Made by a program: the position numbers and the translations under genes
DNA from: Aquitalea aquatilis
Lineage (GTDB): Bacteria; Pseudomonadota; Gammaproteobacteria; Burkholderiales; Chromobacteriaceae
DNA length: 64,000 nucleotides
Direction of reading: 5' to 3'
Assembly: GCF_005155025.1 (NCBI RefSeq)
Contig: NZ_CP039731.1
Coordinates: 3,968,001 to 4,032,000 of the forward strand
In this document: piece by piece, positions 27,063-35,224 of the stretch
How the letters are laid out: each line of letters begins with the position of its first letter
Numbering within the stretch: position 1 is the first letter of the stretch
Notes under the pieces: model-generated
Database searches by the model: none
What the model saw: the letters and a program-made list of their open reading frames with translations, nothing else
What the model was told of the DNA's origin: nothing

Positions 27063-28717
27063 GGTTTGTTTTCCTGCTTGCCACGGATCAGCGCTTCCGG
27101 GTGGCGATCCAGATAATCACTCAGCGCGCGGAAGCTGCGGGCGGTGTCGCTGACTTCCTGCGCGGCCTTGCGCACGTCCTGCTGCAAAGGCGAATTGGCT
27201 TGCAAGGTCTGGCCAGCGGCATCCAGCGTGCGCTGCAGCTGCTGCAAGGTCTGCAGGGTTTGCGGGACCACCTTGCCATCCAGGCTTTCACCCAGCTGGC
27301 GGGTGGTGGCCAGTGTGGCATGCAGCTCCTTGATGGTGCTGTCCAGCTCCTTGCCGATGCTGTCGAACGGTACCTTGTCCAGCTTGCGGGCAATGCGCTG
27401 CAGCACGCCTTGCAGTTCTTCCAGATCGCCCGGAATGGTGGGCAGCACATCCATGCCCTGGCTGCGGCCCAGCAGGGCCGGGCGGGCATCGCGGAAGAAA
27501 TCCAGCGCCACGTACAGCTGGCCGGTCAGCAGGCTGCCGGAGCGCAATTGCGCCCGCATGCCGTGCTCCACCATCTTGTCCAGTTTCAGCTGATGCAGCC
27601 TGGTTTCATCCAGGTTGCGCGACATGCTCAGCAAACGGCTGGGATAGATGCGGATATCCACCAGCATGTTGAAGTCTTTGCGTGGCGCGTCGTATTCCAT
27701 GCCGATGCTGGTCACCTCACCAATCACGATGCCACGGAAGTCCACCGGTGCACCCACGGTGAGGCCACGTACCGATTGCTGGAATTTCAGCCGCAGCGGC
27801 ACCACCTCGTGATCGGGTGCCTGCATCGCCTGTTCGCGGGTATTGGACAAGGAGAAGGCGCTACTGGCCGCGGCCGGCTTGCCTTCTTGCACGCTGGCCG
27901 GGGTTTCGAATGCCACCCCGCCCAGCATGATGGCGCTGAGCGACTGGGTATTCACTTTCAGACCATTGGCAGAGACCGACAGATCAACCCCGCTGGCGTG
28001 CCAGAAACGGCTGTCTTCGGTGACAAAGTGATCATACGGCGCATTGATGAATACCGTGATGTCGACATTGCGGCCCTGCTTGCCCAACTGGTAAGCCACC
28101 ACCTGCCCCACCGGCACCCGCCGGAAATAGACTGGCGCGCCAATGTCCAGCGAACCCAGCTCCGTGGCCTTAAGGACAAACTGGCGGCCGGGCAGATCGC
28201 CGGTGAGAATCGGCGGCACTTCCAGCCCGGTAAAGTGCTGGCTCATCTCGCTGCTCTTGCCGGCATCCATGCCGACATAGGCGCCGGACAACAGCGTTCC
28301 CAGGCCGGATACGCTGCCACCGGCGATACGCGGCCGCACGATCCAGAAACGGCTGTCGTGGGCCAGAAAGCGCTCGGCTTCCTTGCTCAGCTGGGCCGTG
28401 GCCTCGATATTCTTGCTATCCGGGCTGATGCGCACAGCCGTCACTTCGCCGATTTCCACATCCTTGTACTTGATGCGGGTCTTGCCGGCCTCCAGCCCTT
28501 CGCCACTACGGAAGGTAATGGTAATGGTCGGGCCGCGCGACAGGACAGCCTGTACCGCCAGATAGCCACCAATCAAGGCAGCCACCAGCGGAATCAGCCA
28601 GACCAGCGAGGGCGACCAACGGCTGGGGCGGCTGCTGTCGGCTACCGCCAGCGGCACGGCATCAGCCTGGGCAGGCAGACCGTCATTCCCGGTCTGCGGT
28701 GTGTGCTTGTCACTCAT
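27059..28717 (-). CDS. pqiB: PqiB, MCE-domain intermembrane transport protein
   Basis: 552 aa from the third of three consecutive ATG codons, placing GAGG at a normal distance; the first two are also possible. One membrane helix (~35-55; LVWLIPLVAALIGGYLAVQ) is followed by three MCE domains, recognisable at FRSGEGLEAGKTRIKYKDV, ATELGSLDIGAPVYFRRV and QSVRGLTVGAPVDFRG. A C-terminal coiled-coil region with repeated LQQL/LDA helices would form the periplasmic tube. It exchanges lipids between inner and outer membranes with PqiA and PqiC. The start lies inside the last codons of pqiA. Confidence 0.93.
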   Translation of the reverse strand: MSDKHTPQTGNDGLPAQADAVPLAVADSSRPSRWSPSLVWLIPLVAALIGGYLAVQAVLSRGPTITITFRSGEGLEAGKTRIKYKDVEIGEVTAVRISPDSKNIEATAQLSKEAERFLAHDSRFWIVRPRIAGGSVSGLGTLLSGAYVGMDAGKSSEMSQHFTGLEVPPILTGDLPGRQFVLKATELGSLDIGAPVYFRRVPVGQVVAYQLGKQGRNVDITVFINAPYDHFVTEDSRFWHASGVDLSVSANGLKVNTQSLSAIMLGGVAFETPASVQEGKPAAASSAFSLSNTREQAMQAPDHEVVPLRLKFQQSVRGLTVGAPVDFRGIVIGEVTSIGMEYDAPRKDFNMLVDIRIYPSRLLSMSRNLDETRLHQLKLDKMVEHGMRAQLRSGSLLTGQLYVALDFFRDARPALLGRSQGMDVLPTIPGDLEELQGVLQRIARKLDKVPFDSIGKELDSTIKELHATLATTRQLGESLDGKVVPQTLQTLQQLQRTLDAAGQTLQANSPLQQDVRKAAQEVSDTARSFRALSDYLDRHPEALIRGKQENKP

Positions 28718-29351
28718 CATCATCCTCGAAAACATCCCAGATCAGTCTGGGATCAAAATGCATGGCCGACAGCATGGTCAGTACCACGACGGCACCAAAG
28801 GCAATCGCCCCCGGCCCGGCCTTGATGGTGGCCAGCGACTGCAACTGCACCAGCGCCACCAGCAGGCCAACAACATAAATATCCAGCATCGACCACGGCC
28901 CCACCACCTCCAGCAAGCGGTACAAGCGGGTACGCTGGCGTGGTGCCCAGCGCGAGCGCCAGTGCACGGTGAGCAAGAGCAGCAGCATGGACAGTATCTT
29001 CAGCAAAGGCACCAGCACACTGGCAATGAACACCACCAGCGCCAGCGGCCAGGAGCCGCCCTGCCACAGATACACCACCCCGCTCATGATGGTGTCGCGC
29101 TGGGTGCCGGACAGCATCTCGGTCAGCATGATGGGCATGAGATTGGCCGGGATATAGCAGATCACCGCGGCAATCAGGAAGGCCCAGGCGTATTGCAGGC
29201 TGTGCGGCTTGCGCGGGTGCAACGCTGCGCCACAGCGCGGACAATGCCAGGCAGCCTGTTGCGCCGCAGCCGGCAGGCGGCATAACAGACTGCAACCGTG
29301 ACAGCTCCACAAACCGTGGCGGGCGGCGGTCTTCAGCGGGTAGCGCGGCAT
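28710..29351 (-). CDS. pqiA: PqiA-like membrane protein, second half-unit
   Basis: 213 aa from the ATG at 29351; an upstream in-frame ATG at 29369 is possible. A zinc-ribbon-like start (CHGCSLLC, then CPRCGAAL) is followed by four membrane helices of the PqiA domain (IPANLMPIMLTEML, WPLALVVFIASVLVPLLKIL). It matches the C-terminal half of E. coli PqiA, where the two halves are fused. Here the halves are separate overlapping genes, a layout also seen in other proteobacteria. It is the inner-membrane partner of PqiB. Confidence 0.88.
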   Translation of the reverse strand: MPRYPLKTAARHGLWSCHGCSLLCRLPAAAQQAAWHCPRCGAALHPRKPHSLQYAWAFLIAAVICYIPANLMPIMLTEMLSGTQRDTIMSGVVYLWQGGSWPLALVVFIASVLVPLLKILSMLLLLLTVHWRSRWAPRQRTRLYRLLEVVGPWSMLDIYVVGLLVALVQLQSLATIKAGPGAIAFGAVVVLTMLSAMHFDPRLIWDVFEDDDE

Positions 29352-29971
29352 GCCTGATAGCGCTCCCATAGCAAGCCAGCATCAAAGCGGCTGGCGCTGC
29401 CCGCCAGCAGCAGAATCAGTGCGAAAAACGACCACAGGCCGATGCCGGGATGCACTGCCGCCATGTGGGCCAGCTTGACCAGCGACACCAGCACGCCCAG
29501 CAGAAAGACCTCCACCATGCCCCAGGGATGCAGAATGCGCACCAGCCGCATCACGGCAGCAAAGCCACGCGGCGCACGCCCCAGCGATAGCGGCAGCAAC
29601 AGATAGAGCAGGCAGAGCAGCTCCAGCCCCGGCAGCAACACGCCAGTCAGCAAGACCAGCAAGGCCACCGGCTGCATTTGCTGCTGGGATAGCTGCCAGG
29701 CAGTGCCGAGCAAGGTAGTGGCGGTACGCACGCCGCCGGCCTCCAGCCCGACCACGGGAAAGACATTGGCCAGCACGAATACCAGCAGACCGGCCACGAC
29801 CAGCGCCAGCGAAGTGGCAGGCTGATAGCCAGGGCCAGGCAGCAGGCGGCAACCACAGCGGGCACAGCAAACGCCATGGGCGGCATGTGCAGGTGCGGTC
29901 TGCAGCAGATCGCATTCGTGGCAGGCCAGCACCGACGCATCGGCCAAGGGAACAGAAGAGTTCATCATCAT
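29333..29971 (-). CDS. pqiA: PqiA-like membrane protein, first half-unit
   Basis: 212 aa. Two CxxC pairs (CHECD and CARCGC, residues ~16-40) form a rubredoxin-like zinc ribbon before four membrane helices (VVAGLLVFVLANVFPVVGLE, LLVLLTGVLLPGLELLCLL). It corresponds to the N-terminal half of E. coli PqiA. It begins with three consecutive Met codons; the exact start is uncertain. It overlaps the next gene by 19 bp and lies 6 bp after the HhH gene, so HhH-pqiA-pqiA-pqiB-pqiC form one transcription unit. Confidence 0.87.
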   Translation of the reverse strand: MMMNSSVPLADASVLACHECDLLQTAPAHAAHGVCCARCGCRLLPGPGYQPATSLALVVAGLLVFVLANVFPVVGLEAGGVRTATTLLGTAWQLSQQQMQPVALLVLLTGVLLPGLELLCLLYLLLPLSLGRAPRGFAAVMRLVRILHPWGMVEVFLLGVLVSLVKLAHMAAVHPGIGLWSFFALILLLAGSASRFDAGLLWERYQACRATR

Positions 29972-29977
29972 GACTGC

Positions 29978-30301
29978 CTATTGTACAAGCGGCCAGGCAG
30001 GCCCGACAGCCCGGGAGGCAAGCTCCGCCTTGCGCTGTGCCGTGAAGTGCCACCACGGCAGGGCCTGATCCTGCTGCAGGTAATGGGTGACCGCGATGAA
30101 AACATCCAGCACGCAAGGATCATGCCGCTTACCGCTTTGCTGGCACAGGGCCTGGTAAAGCAAATAGGGGTCTGCCTGACGCAACGACTGCGGGTTGTCG
30201 TGCCCCAGCAAGTGAAAATCCGCTGCCATGGCTGGTCCGACATTCGGCAGCTGCAACAAATCAACGGCCTCGCTGGCTGGCGGGCAGCGTGCAGGGTGCA
30301 T
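29978..30301 (-). CDS. Helix-hairpin-helix protein (Cdd1-like)
   Basis: 107 aa. The HhH motif LLQLPNVGPAMAADFHLLG (residues ~15-33) suggests nucleic-acid binding or a protein contact; the rest (DPYLLYQALCQQSGKRHDPC, then PWWHFT) matches the small Cdd1 / pathogenicity-locus family of unknown function. GAGGAG lies 5 bp before the ATG. It is the first gene of the pqi operon. Nothing in the sequence explains its link with lipid transport. Confidence 0.8.
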   Translation of the reverse strand: MHPARCPPASEAVDLLQLPNVGPAMAADFHLLGHDNPQSLRQADPYLLYQALCQQSGKRHDPCVLDVFIAVTHYLQQDQALPWWHFTAQRKAELASRAVGPAWPLVQ

Positions 30302-30451
30302 GTCGGTTCTCCTCGCGCAATGCTTTCATCTTAAATCGACAGCGGCGGGGCGTGGGCCTTGCCGAGTGGAATTTCTTATCCTGCCTCAAGGAGCGCCCCC
30401 CTTGAGCTGCGACAAAATCCTGGCTTCACCCCCTCAAGCAGGAAGATCACC

Positions 30452-30784
30452 ATGACTACGCTCTCCCCCCAACTGAATACCAGCTATCTGTTTGATGCGC
30501 GCGGTATTGCCAAACGCTTTCGCCACGCCGCCATTTTTGCGGCACTGGAATCCTTGCACGATGGCGAAACCATGCGTTTCGTCAACGATCACGACCCGCT
30601 GCCGCTGCTGGAGCAGGTTAGCCAGCGCTATGGTCAGCAGATCAGCTATCGCTATGTAGACCGCTTGCCGGAGATGATTGTGATCGAATTCCAGATCCGC
30701 CTGGGCCAGCAGCAGGAAGCCGCTCCAGCCAGCGCGGGTGGCTGCGGTGGCGGCGGCGGTGGTTGCGGCTGCTCCGGTCAGTAA
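30452..30784 (+). CDS. DUF2249 domain protein with Gly/Cys tail
   Basis: 110 aa. A ribosome site (AGGA) 8 bp upstream fixes the ATG at 30452. Residues ~10-80 match the DUF2249 fold (FDARGIAKRFRHAAIFAAL, HDPLPLLEQVSQRYG, IEFQIRLG), a small TusA-like alpha/beta domain found near denitrification and NO-response genes. After an Ala linker the protein ends in a Gly-rich tail with three Cys (GGCGGGGGGCGCSGQ) that could bind a metal. No NO-related genes are adjacent here. The role is unknown. Confidence 0.8.
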   Translation: MTTLSPQLNTSYLFDARGIAKRFRHAAIFAALESLHDGETMRFVNDHDPLPLLEQVSQRYGQQISYRYVDRLPEMIVIEFQIRLGQQQEAAPASAGGCGGGGGGCGCSGQ

Positions 30785-30933
30785 CACCGCTGCCGGCAAG
30801 CTGTGTCCAGGCAGCATGACAATGGCTGTTGCAGGGTTTGCGCATTTACCCGGGCCGACTCTGTAACAGATTGTTATAAAACCACCCTCGCAATGTGGGA
30901 TATAAAACACATTAGAAACAGATAATTAGCGAA

Positions 30934-30951
30934 ATTTCTGCGCACAGAAAT
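30934..30951. promoter_or_regulatory. Inverted repeat upstream of the glycine-zipper gene
   Basis: A perfect 7-bp inverted repeat (ATTTCTG / CAGAAAT, 4-nt spacer) lies 115 bp before the gene. A nearby TGATCATTATCA (30954-30965) looks like part of a Fur box. Both are candidates only. Confidence 0.3.
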
Positions 30952-31065
30952 ACCATGATCATTATCAGTCAAACGCTTTTCAATACTTGCTAACATTTCA
31001 CTGCTTGTCCGTTTTACCCCGCCCTTACTAGACTGCCACCACTTACTCAGTGAAAGCAGCAAATC

Positions 31066-31371
31066 ATGCAAATGAACAAGTGGATTTCGATTATTGCCAT
31101 CACGCTGGCGGCTGGTGCAGCCCAGGCTGGCTCGACAACAGATGCGATTCTTGGTGGTGCAGTAGGTGGTGCGGCCGGTGCGGCAGTGGGTAATGCGGTA
31201 GGTGGCCGCAATGGTGCCATCATCGGCAGCGCAGTTGGCGGTGCGACAGGCGTGGCCATCACCACCAAGGATCAGCGCGAAGACAGACCGGCACGCGATG
31301 AAGGACGTCGCCACCACCGTCATCACCACCACGACAATGGTCGTCACCGCGGCTGGGACAAGCACGACTGA
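31066..31371 (+). CDS. Small secreted/periplasmic glycine-zipper protein with His-rich tail
   Basis: 101 aa. A signal peptide (MQMNKWISIIAITLAAGAAQA) is followed by a GxxxG-type glycine-zipper segment (ILGGAVGGAAGAAVGNAVGG and a second repeat). The strongly basic tail has ten His among the last ~23 residues, with the HHRHHHHDNG core, which could bind Ni, Zn or Cu. Glycine-zipper proteins often insert in or associate with the outer membrane. The gene stands alone between a DUF2249 gene and a bidirectional terminator. The start could also be the ATG two codons later. Confidence 0.8.
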   Translation: MQMNKWISIIAITLAAGAAQAGSTTDAILGGAVGGAAGAAVGNAVGGRNGAIIGSAVGGATGVAITTKDQREDRPARDEGRRHHRHHHHDNGRHRGWDKHD

Positions 31372-31385
31372 GCTTGCCCACCAAC

Positions 31386-31419
31386 AAAAAAGACCACGCG
31401 ATTATGCGTGGTCTTTTTT
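31386..31419. terminator. Bidirectional terminator
   Basis: An 8-bp stem (GACCACGC / GCGTGGTC, 6-nt loop) is flanked by six A on the left and six T on the right, so it should stop both the plus-strand glycine-zipper gene and the convergent permease gene. Confidence 0.9.
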
Positions 31420-31440
31420 CATTCAGCCGGCACGCCTGGC

Positions 31441-32217
31441 TCAGCCTTGCAACCAGGGCTGCAGCATGTCCCAGGCCAGCTTGCCAATCAGCACCGTGGT
31501 CAGCAGCAGGAACAACATCCGCACAAAGCCAGCCCCCTTTTTCATCGCCACCCAGGAGCCCGTCATCGCCCCCAGTACATTAAAACCGGCCATGGGAATG
31601 GCGTACTGGAACAGCACATTACCGGTGGGAATGAAAAACGCCAGCGCCGCCACATTGGTGGTGAGATTGACCACCTTGGCTGCAGCCGAGGCATGCAGGA
31701 AATCAAAGGCAAAAAAGCGGATGAACAGGAAAATCAGGAAGCTGCCGGTGCCAGGACCGAACAAGCCATCATAAAAACCGATGGCCCCACCAATGGCCAT
31801 GCCCACCATCATTTCGCGCCGCCCTATCGTCACCGGCTTGTGCAATTTGCCGAAGTCCTTTTTCCACAAGGTGTACATCGCCATCAGCACCAGCAGTACC
31901 AGCACCAGCGGCCGGATGACCGACTTGGGTATGGCATTCACCGTGGCGGCACCGGCAAAGGACATGACAAAGGCGGTGATCGCCGCAGGAATCACCAGCT
32001 TCCACGGCAGGCGCACCCGCTGCAGATAGGAACGGGTGGCCGACAGCGTCCCCACTGCCGATGACATCTTGTTGGTGCCAAACAGCGTGGCTGCCGAGTA
32101 TTGCGGCAAGAAGTTGAACAGCGCCGGCGTCTGGATCAGCCCGCCGCCGCCAACCGCCGCGTCAATCAAACCCGCCATGAAAGAAAAGAAACACAAGAAC
32201 CCCAAAGTCAACAACAT
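31441..32217 (-). CDS. TSUP (TauE/SafE) family permease
   Basis: 258 aa from the ATG at 32217, which has a perfect AGGAGG 6 bp upstream. It has about eight membrane helices, and the family signature in the first helix pair (FMAGLIDAAVGGGGLIQTPAL) is repeated in the second half (GFYDGLFGPGTGSFLIFLFI). TSUP permeases move sulfite, sulfoacetate, taurine-derived or other organic anions, usually outward. The divergent LysR gene 93 bp away probably controls it. The substrate is unknown. Confidence 0.9.
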   Translation of the reverse strand: MLLTLGFLCFFSFMAGLIDAAVGGGGLIQTPALFNFLPQYSAATLFGTNKMSSAVGTLSATRSYLQRVRLPWKLVIPAAITAFVMSFAGAATVNAIPKSVIRPLVLVLLVLMAMYTLWKKDFGKLHKPVTIGRREMMVGMAIGGAIGFYDGLFGPGTGSFLIFLFIRFFAFDFLHASAAAKVVNLTTNVAALAFFIPTGNVLFQYAIPMAGFNVLGAMTGSWVAMKKGAGFVRMLFLLLTTVLIGKLAWDMLQPWLQG

Positions 32218-32268
32218 GGCCGCCTCCTGATGATGTCGCCATTGTAGGGCTTGCCCTTGCCGCATGCT

Positions 32269-32295
32269 TGCAATACCGTATTGCAGTTTCTGCAA
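32269..32295. promoter_or_regulatory. Two overlapping palindromes between TSUP and LysR genes
   Basis: TGCAATA-CCG-TATTGCA (32269-32285) and TTGCAG-TTT-CTGCAA (32281-32295) are perfect dyads that share five bases. They lie just upstream of the LysR start at 32311 in the divergent promoter region, where LysR-type proteins bind. They are a strong operator candidate. Confidence 0.6.
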
Positions 32296-32310
32296 TCAAG
32301 GCCAGCATCA

Positions 32311-33243
32311 ATGAAACTGTTATGGGAGTTGCAGGTGTTCTGCACCGTGGTGGAGCGCAAGAGCTTCGTCTCGGCCGCCCGTCAGCTGGGCACCTCGCCC
32401 AGCACGGCCACCCGGGCCATTCAGGCGCTGGAAGAAAACCTGGGCACCAGCCTGCTGGCGCGCTCGCAAAAGCAGGTCAGCCTGACCATGGCCGGCGAAG
32501 CCTATTACGATACCGCGCGCCAGATGCTGCAATTGCAGCAGGAGGTTGAGGATGATCTGGCCATGCTGGCCAGCTCGCCACGCGGCTGGCTGCGTTTTTC
32601 TGCACCAGAGGTGATGGCCAGCCACTTTTTGCCGCCGCTGCTGCAAGAGCTGACCAGCCTCCACCCGCAGCTGCGCTTCGACATCCTGTACAGCGACACT
32701 ATTCTGGAGCCCATCCGCGAGAAGCTGGATTTCAGCATCCGTGGCGCTTACCCCACCTCCAGCGAGCTGATCGGCTTTCCGCTATGGCCTTATCAACGCC
32801 GGCTGTATGCCAGCCCGGCCTATGTCGCCAGCCATGGTCTGCCGCTGCAGCCGGAAGAACTGACCGAACACGCCATTCTCATCCATGCTGCCCCGCGTAT
32901 CCTGAAAGCCTGGAATTTTGTCTCGGACAGTCATCAGGTCAGCCTCAACCTGAATGCCAGCCACCGGGTGAGTTCCGGCAATGCGGTATTGCAAGCCGCC
33001 CTGGCCGGCTGGGGCGTGGCGCGCATGGGCGACTGGCTGGCCGAACCACTGGTGGCCAGTGGCCGGCTGCTGCGGCTGTGTCCGGACTACCGCATCGTGT
33101 CCAGCCGTGGCGAAGATGCGCAAATGCATGCGGTGTTTGCCAGCCGGCGCATTCCGCGCAAGGCCAGGCTGGTGCTCGACGCCATCCGCAGCGCGGCCCA
33201 GGCTGCCGGCTTTGGCAGCAGCCACCAACCTCATAAACCATGA
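32311..33243 (+). CDS. LysR-family transcriptional regulator
   Basis: 310 aa from the ATG at 32311. A winged helix-turn-helix lies at residues ~5-62 (FVSAARQLGTSPSTATRAI), followed by a periplasmic-binding-like effector domain (~90-295) of the CrgA/PBP2 type. It is divergent from the TSUP permease and separated by two overlapping palindromes, the usual arrangement for a LysR protein that activates the neighbouring transporter in response to its substrate. Its stop is directly followed by a terminator hairpin. Confidence 0.92.
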   Translation: MKLLWELQVFCTVVERKSFVSAARQLGTSPSTATRAIQALEENLGTSLLARSQKQVSLTMAGEAYYDTARQMLQLQQEVEDDLAMLASSPRGWLRFSAPEVMASHFLPPLLQELTSLHPQLRFDILYSDTILEPIREKLDFSIRGAYPTSSELIGFPLWPYQRRLYASPAYVASHGLPLQPEELTEHAILIHAAPRILKAWNFVSDSHQVSLNLNASHRVSSGNAVLQAALAGWGVARMGDWLAEPLVASGRLLRLCPDYRIVSSRGEDAQMHAVFASRRIPRKARLVLDAIRSAAQAAGFGSSHQPHKP

Positions 33244-33246
33244 CAA

Positions 33247-33267
33247 AGGGCCGGCATAGCCGGCCCT
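33247..33267. terminator. GC-rich convergent terminator
   Basis: A perfect 9-bp stem (AGGGCCGGC / GCCGGCCCT) with a 3-nt loop starts 4 bp after the LysR stop and 27 bp past the convergent alcohol dehydrogenase stop. The minus strand continues with TTTGTC. Confidence 0.75.
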
Positions 33268-33293
33268 GTTCACTGCATCAGACTACACCCTGC

Positions 33294-34424
33294 TTACATG
33301 GCTGCGCGGTAGATGGCACAGATTTCTTCGTGACTGGCCTGCAGCGGATTGGTAAAGCCACAGGCGTCTTTCAGCGCGTTGGTGGCCAGCACCGGAATAT
33401 CTTCGTCCTTCACGCCCAGCAGCTTCAGACCGGCCGGAATACCCACGGTGGCAGCCAGCTGACGAATGGCTTCAATCGCCGCTTCGGCCGTGGCTTTCAC
33501 CCCCAGCGCCTGGCCCACATCAGCCAGACGGGTGGCAGCCACCTTGCTGTTGAACACCTGCACATGCGGCAACAACACCGCATTGCACACGCCGTGCGGC
33601 AAGTCGTAGAAGCCACCCAGCTGGTGCGCCATGGCGTGGACATAGCCCAGCGAAGCATTGTTGAAGGCCATGCCAGCCAAAAACTGCGCATAGGCCATCT
33701 GTTCGCGTGCTTCCATGTCCTGGCCGTTTTCCACGGCGCGCGGCAGGAAGGCCACGATCAGGCTGATGGCCTTGAGCGCGCAGGCATCGGTAATCGGCGT
33801 GGCGATGGTGGAGACATAGGCCTCGATGGCATGGGTCAAGGCATCCATGCCGGTGGCGGCCGTCAGCGAAGGCGGCATGCCGGCCATGGTTTCCGGGTCG
33901 TTGACCGACAGAATCGGCGTGGTGTGCTTGTCGACGATGGCCATTTTGATATGGCGCGACTCATCAGTGATGATGCAGAAGCGGGTCATTTCACTGGCGG
34001 TGCCAGCCGTCGTATTGATGGCCACCAGCGGCAGCTGCGGCTTGGCCGACTTGTCCACGCCCTCGTAGTCCTGGATCTTGCCGCCATTCACCGCCACCAG
34101 CGCAATGCCCTTGGCGCAGTCGTGCGGCGAACCGCCGCCCAGCGAAATGACTAGGTCGCAGTGTTTTTCCTGCAGCAGGGCCAGGCCGGCATTGACGTTG
34201 GCGCAGGTCGGATTGGGATGCACCCCGTCAAATACCACGGACTGGATATCTGCACTCGCCAGCAGCGCGCTGACTTTGTCCGCCAGACCGGTCTTGACCA
34301 GGCCGGCATCGGTCACGATAAGGGCGCGTTTGAAACCCTGAGCCTGCATGCTGTCGACTGCCTGTTGCAGACAGCCGGCTCCCATCAGATTGACGGAAGG
34401 AATGAAGAATGCGCTGATGGCCAT
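33294..34424 (-). CDS. Iron-containing alcohol dehydrogenase (YiaY/AdhB-type)
   Basis: 376 aa, full length for group III Fe-ADH. Visible features are the NAD-binding [11 protein letters not shown] (~95), the [14 protein letters not shown] segment, and the metal ligands in [11 protein letters not shown] and [14 protein letters not shown]. It reduces aldehydes or oxidises alcohols with NAD(H); closest relatives act on ethanol or 1-propanol. GAGGAG lies close before the ATG. A 7-bp inverted repeat about 90 bp upstream is a candidate operator. The gene is monocistronic. Confidence 0.93.
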   Translation of the reverse strand: MAISAFFIPSVNLMGAGCLQQAVDSMQAQGFKRALIVTDAGLVKTGLADKVSALLASADIQSVVFDGVHPNPTCANVNAGLALLQEKHCDLVISLGGGSPHDCAKGIALVAVNGGKIQDYEGVDKSAKPQLPLVAINTTAGTASEMTRFCIITDESRHIKMAIVDKHTTPILSVNDPETMAGMPPSLTAATGMDALTHAIEAYVSTIATPITDACALKAISLIVAFLPRAVENGQDMEAREQMAYAQFLAGMAFNNASLGYVHAMAHQLGGFYDLPHGVCNAVLLPHVQVFNSKVAATRLADVGQALGVKATAEAAIEAIRQLAATVGIPAGLKLLGVKDEDIPVLATNALKDACGFTNPLQASHEEICAIYRAAM

Positions 34425-34511
34425 GATGATCTCCTCGTGGTGGGTTCAAGCTTTGTCTTTATCTTGGCACGACAGTGGAATGGCATATTGCGACAGATCA
34501 AGCGCCCCAAC

Positions 34512-34531
34512 TTGTAGTTTCGCCACTACAA
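34512..34531. promoter_or_regulatory. Perfect dyad TTGTAGT-N6-ACTACAA
   Basis: The 7-bp inverted repeat with a 6-nt spacer lies between the alcohol dehydrogenase start (34424) and the divergent hutD-like start (34634), about 90-110 bp from each. It is a candidate binding site for an unidentified regulator. Confidence 0.5.
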
Positions 34532-34633
34532 ATTCGCAGCATAACAAGGGCTTGCCGGCCCGATGCCGCAGTGAAGATGCACGCTGGCGACCATCGGTGG
34601 ATAATCGCTTTTTTTACCCCGCCCGAGCTTGCC

Positions 34634-35224
34634 ATGCAGATCCTGCCCGCCCGCGACTACCCTGCCACGCCCTGGAAAAACGGCGGCGGCATTACCCGCC
34701 AGGTATTGATTTCACCGCCGGATGCCACGCTGGACAACTTCGATTACCGCATCAGCATCGCCAGTGTGGCCAGTGACGGTGATTTCTCCCGCTTCCCCGG
34801 CATCGACCGCCAGCTATTGCTGCTGCAGGGAGCTGCCTTGCTGTTGCAACGCGAAGACGGTAGCGAAGTGCGGCTGGATGCCTTCAGCCTGCCGCTGGCC
34901 TTTGCCGGCGAGGAGAATATCAGCAGCCGGCTGACGGAAGGCCCGGTGACCGATTTCAATGTGATGACCCGGCGTGGCCGCTATCTGCAGCAAGTGGAAG
35001 ACTTCACCCTGAACGGTGAACGCCAGCTGCAAAGCGATGATGAAATCTTGCTGGTCTTGCTGGCTGCCGGCACCGAGCTGGAAATCAGCCGCGAAGATGG
35101 CCGCAGCTGTCGCCTGCAGCCACAGGACGCGCTGCTGCAACAACTGGCCATCGGCCTGACCCTGCGTAGCAGCACGGCGGTACGGGTGATTGTGGTGAGA
35201 CTGAACCGGCTGTCGGCCGGATGA
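34634..35224 (+). CDS. hutD: HutD/Ves family cupin protein
   Basis: 196 aa from the ATG at 34634; upstream in-frame Met codons lack family similarity. The N-terminal signature YPATPWKNGGGITRQ and the RISIASVASDGDFSRFPGIDR segment define the HutD/Ves family, a double cupin. HutD is linked to histidine utilisation in pseudomonads, where it is thought to limit intracellular urocanate; the E. coli relative Ves is cold-induced. No hut genes are adjacent here, so the hut link is unproven. It is coupled by ATGA overlap to the next gene. Confidence 0.85.
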   Translation: MQILPARDYPATPWKNGGGITRQVLISPPDATLDNFDYRISIASVASDGDFSRFPGIDRQLLLLQGAALLLQREDGSEVRLDAFSLPLAFAGEENISSRLTEGPVTDFNVMTRRGRYLQQVEDFTLNGERQLQSDDEILLVLLAAGTELEISREDGRSCRLQPQDALLQQLAIGLTLRSSTAVRVIVVRLNRLSAG

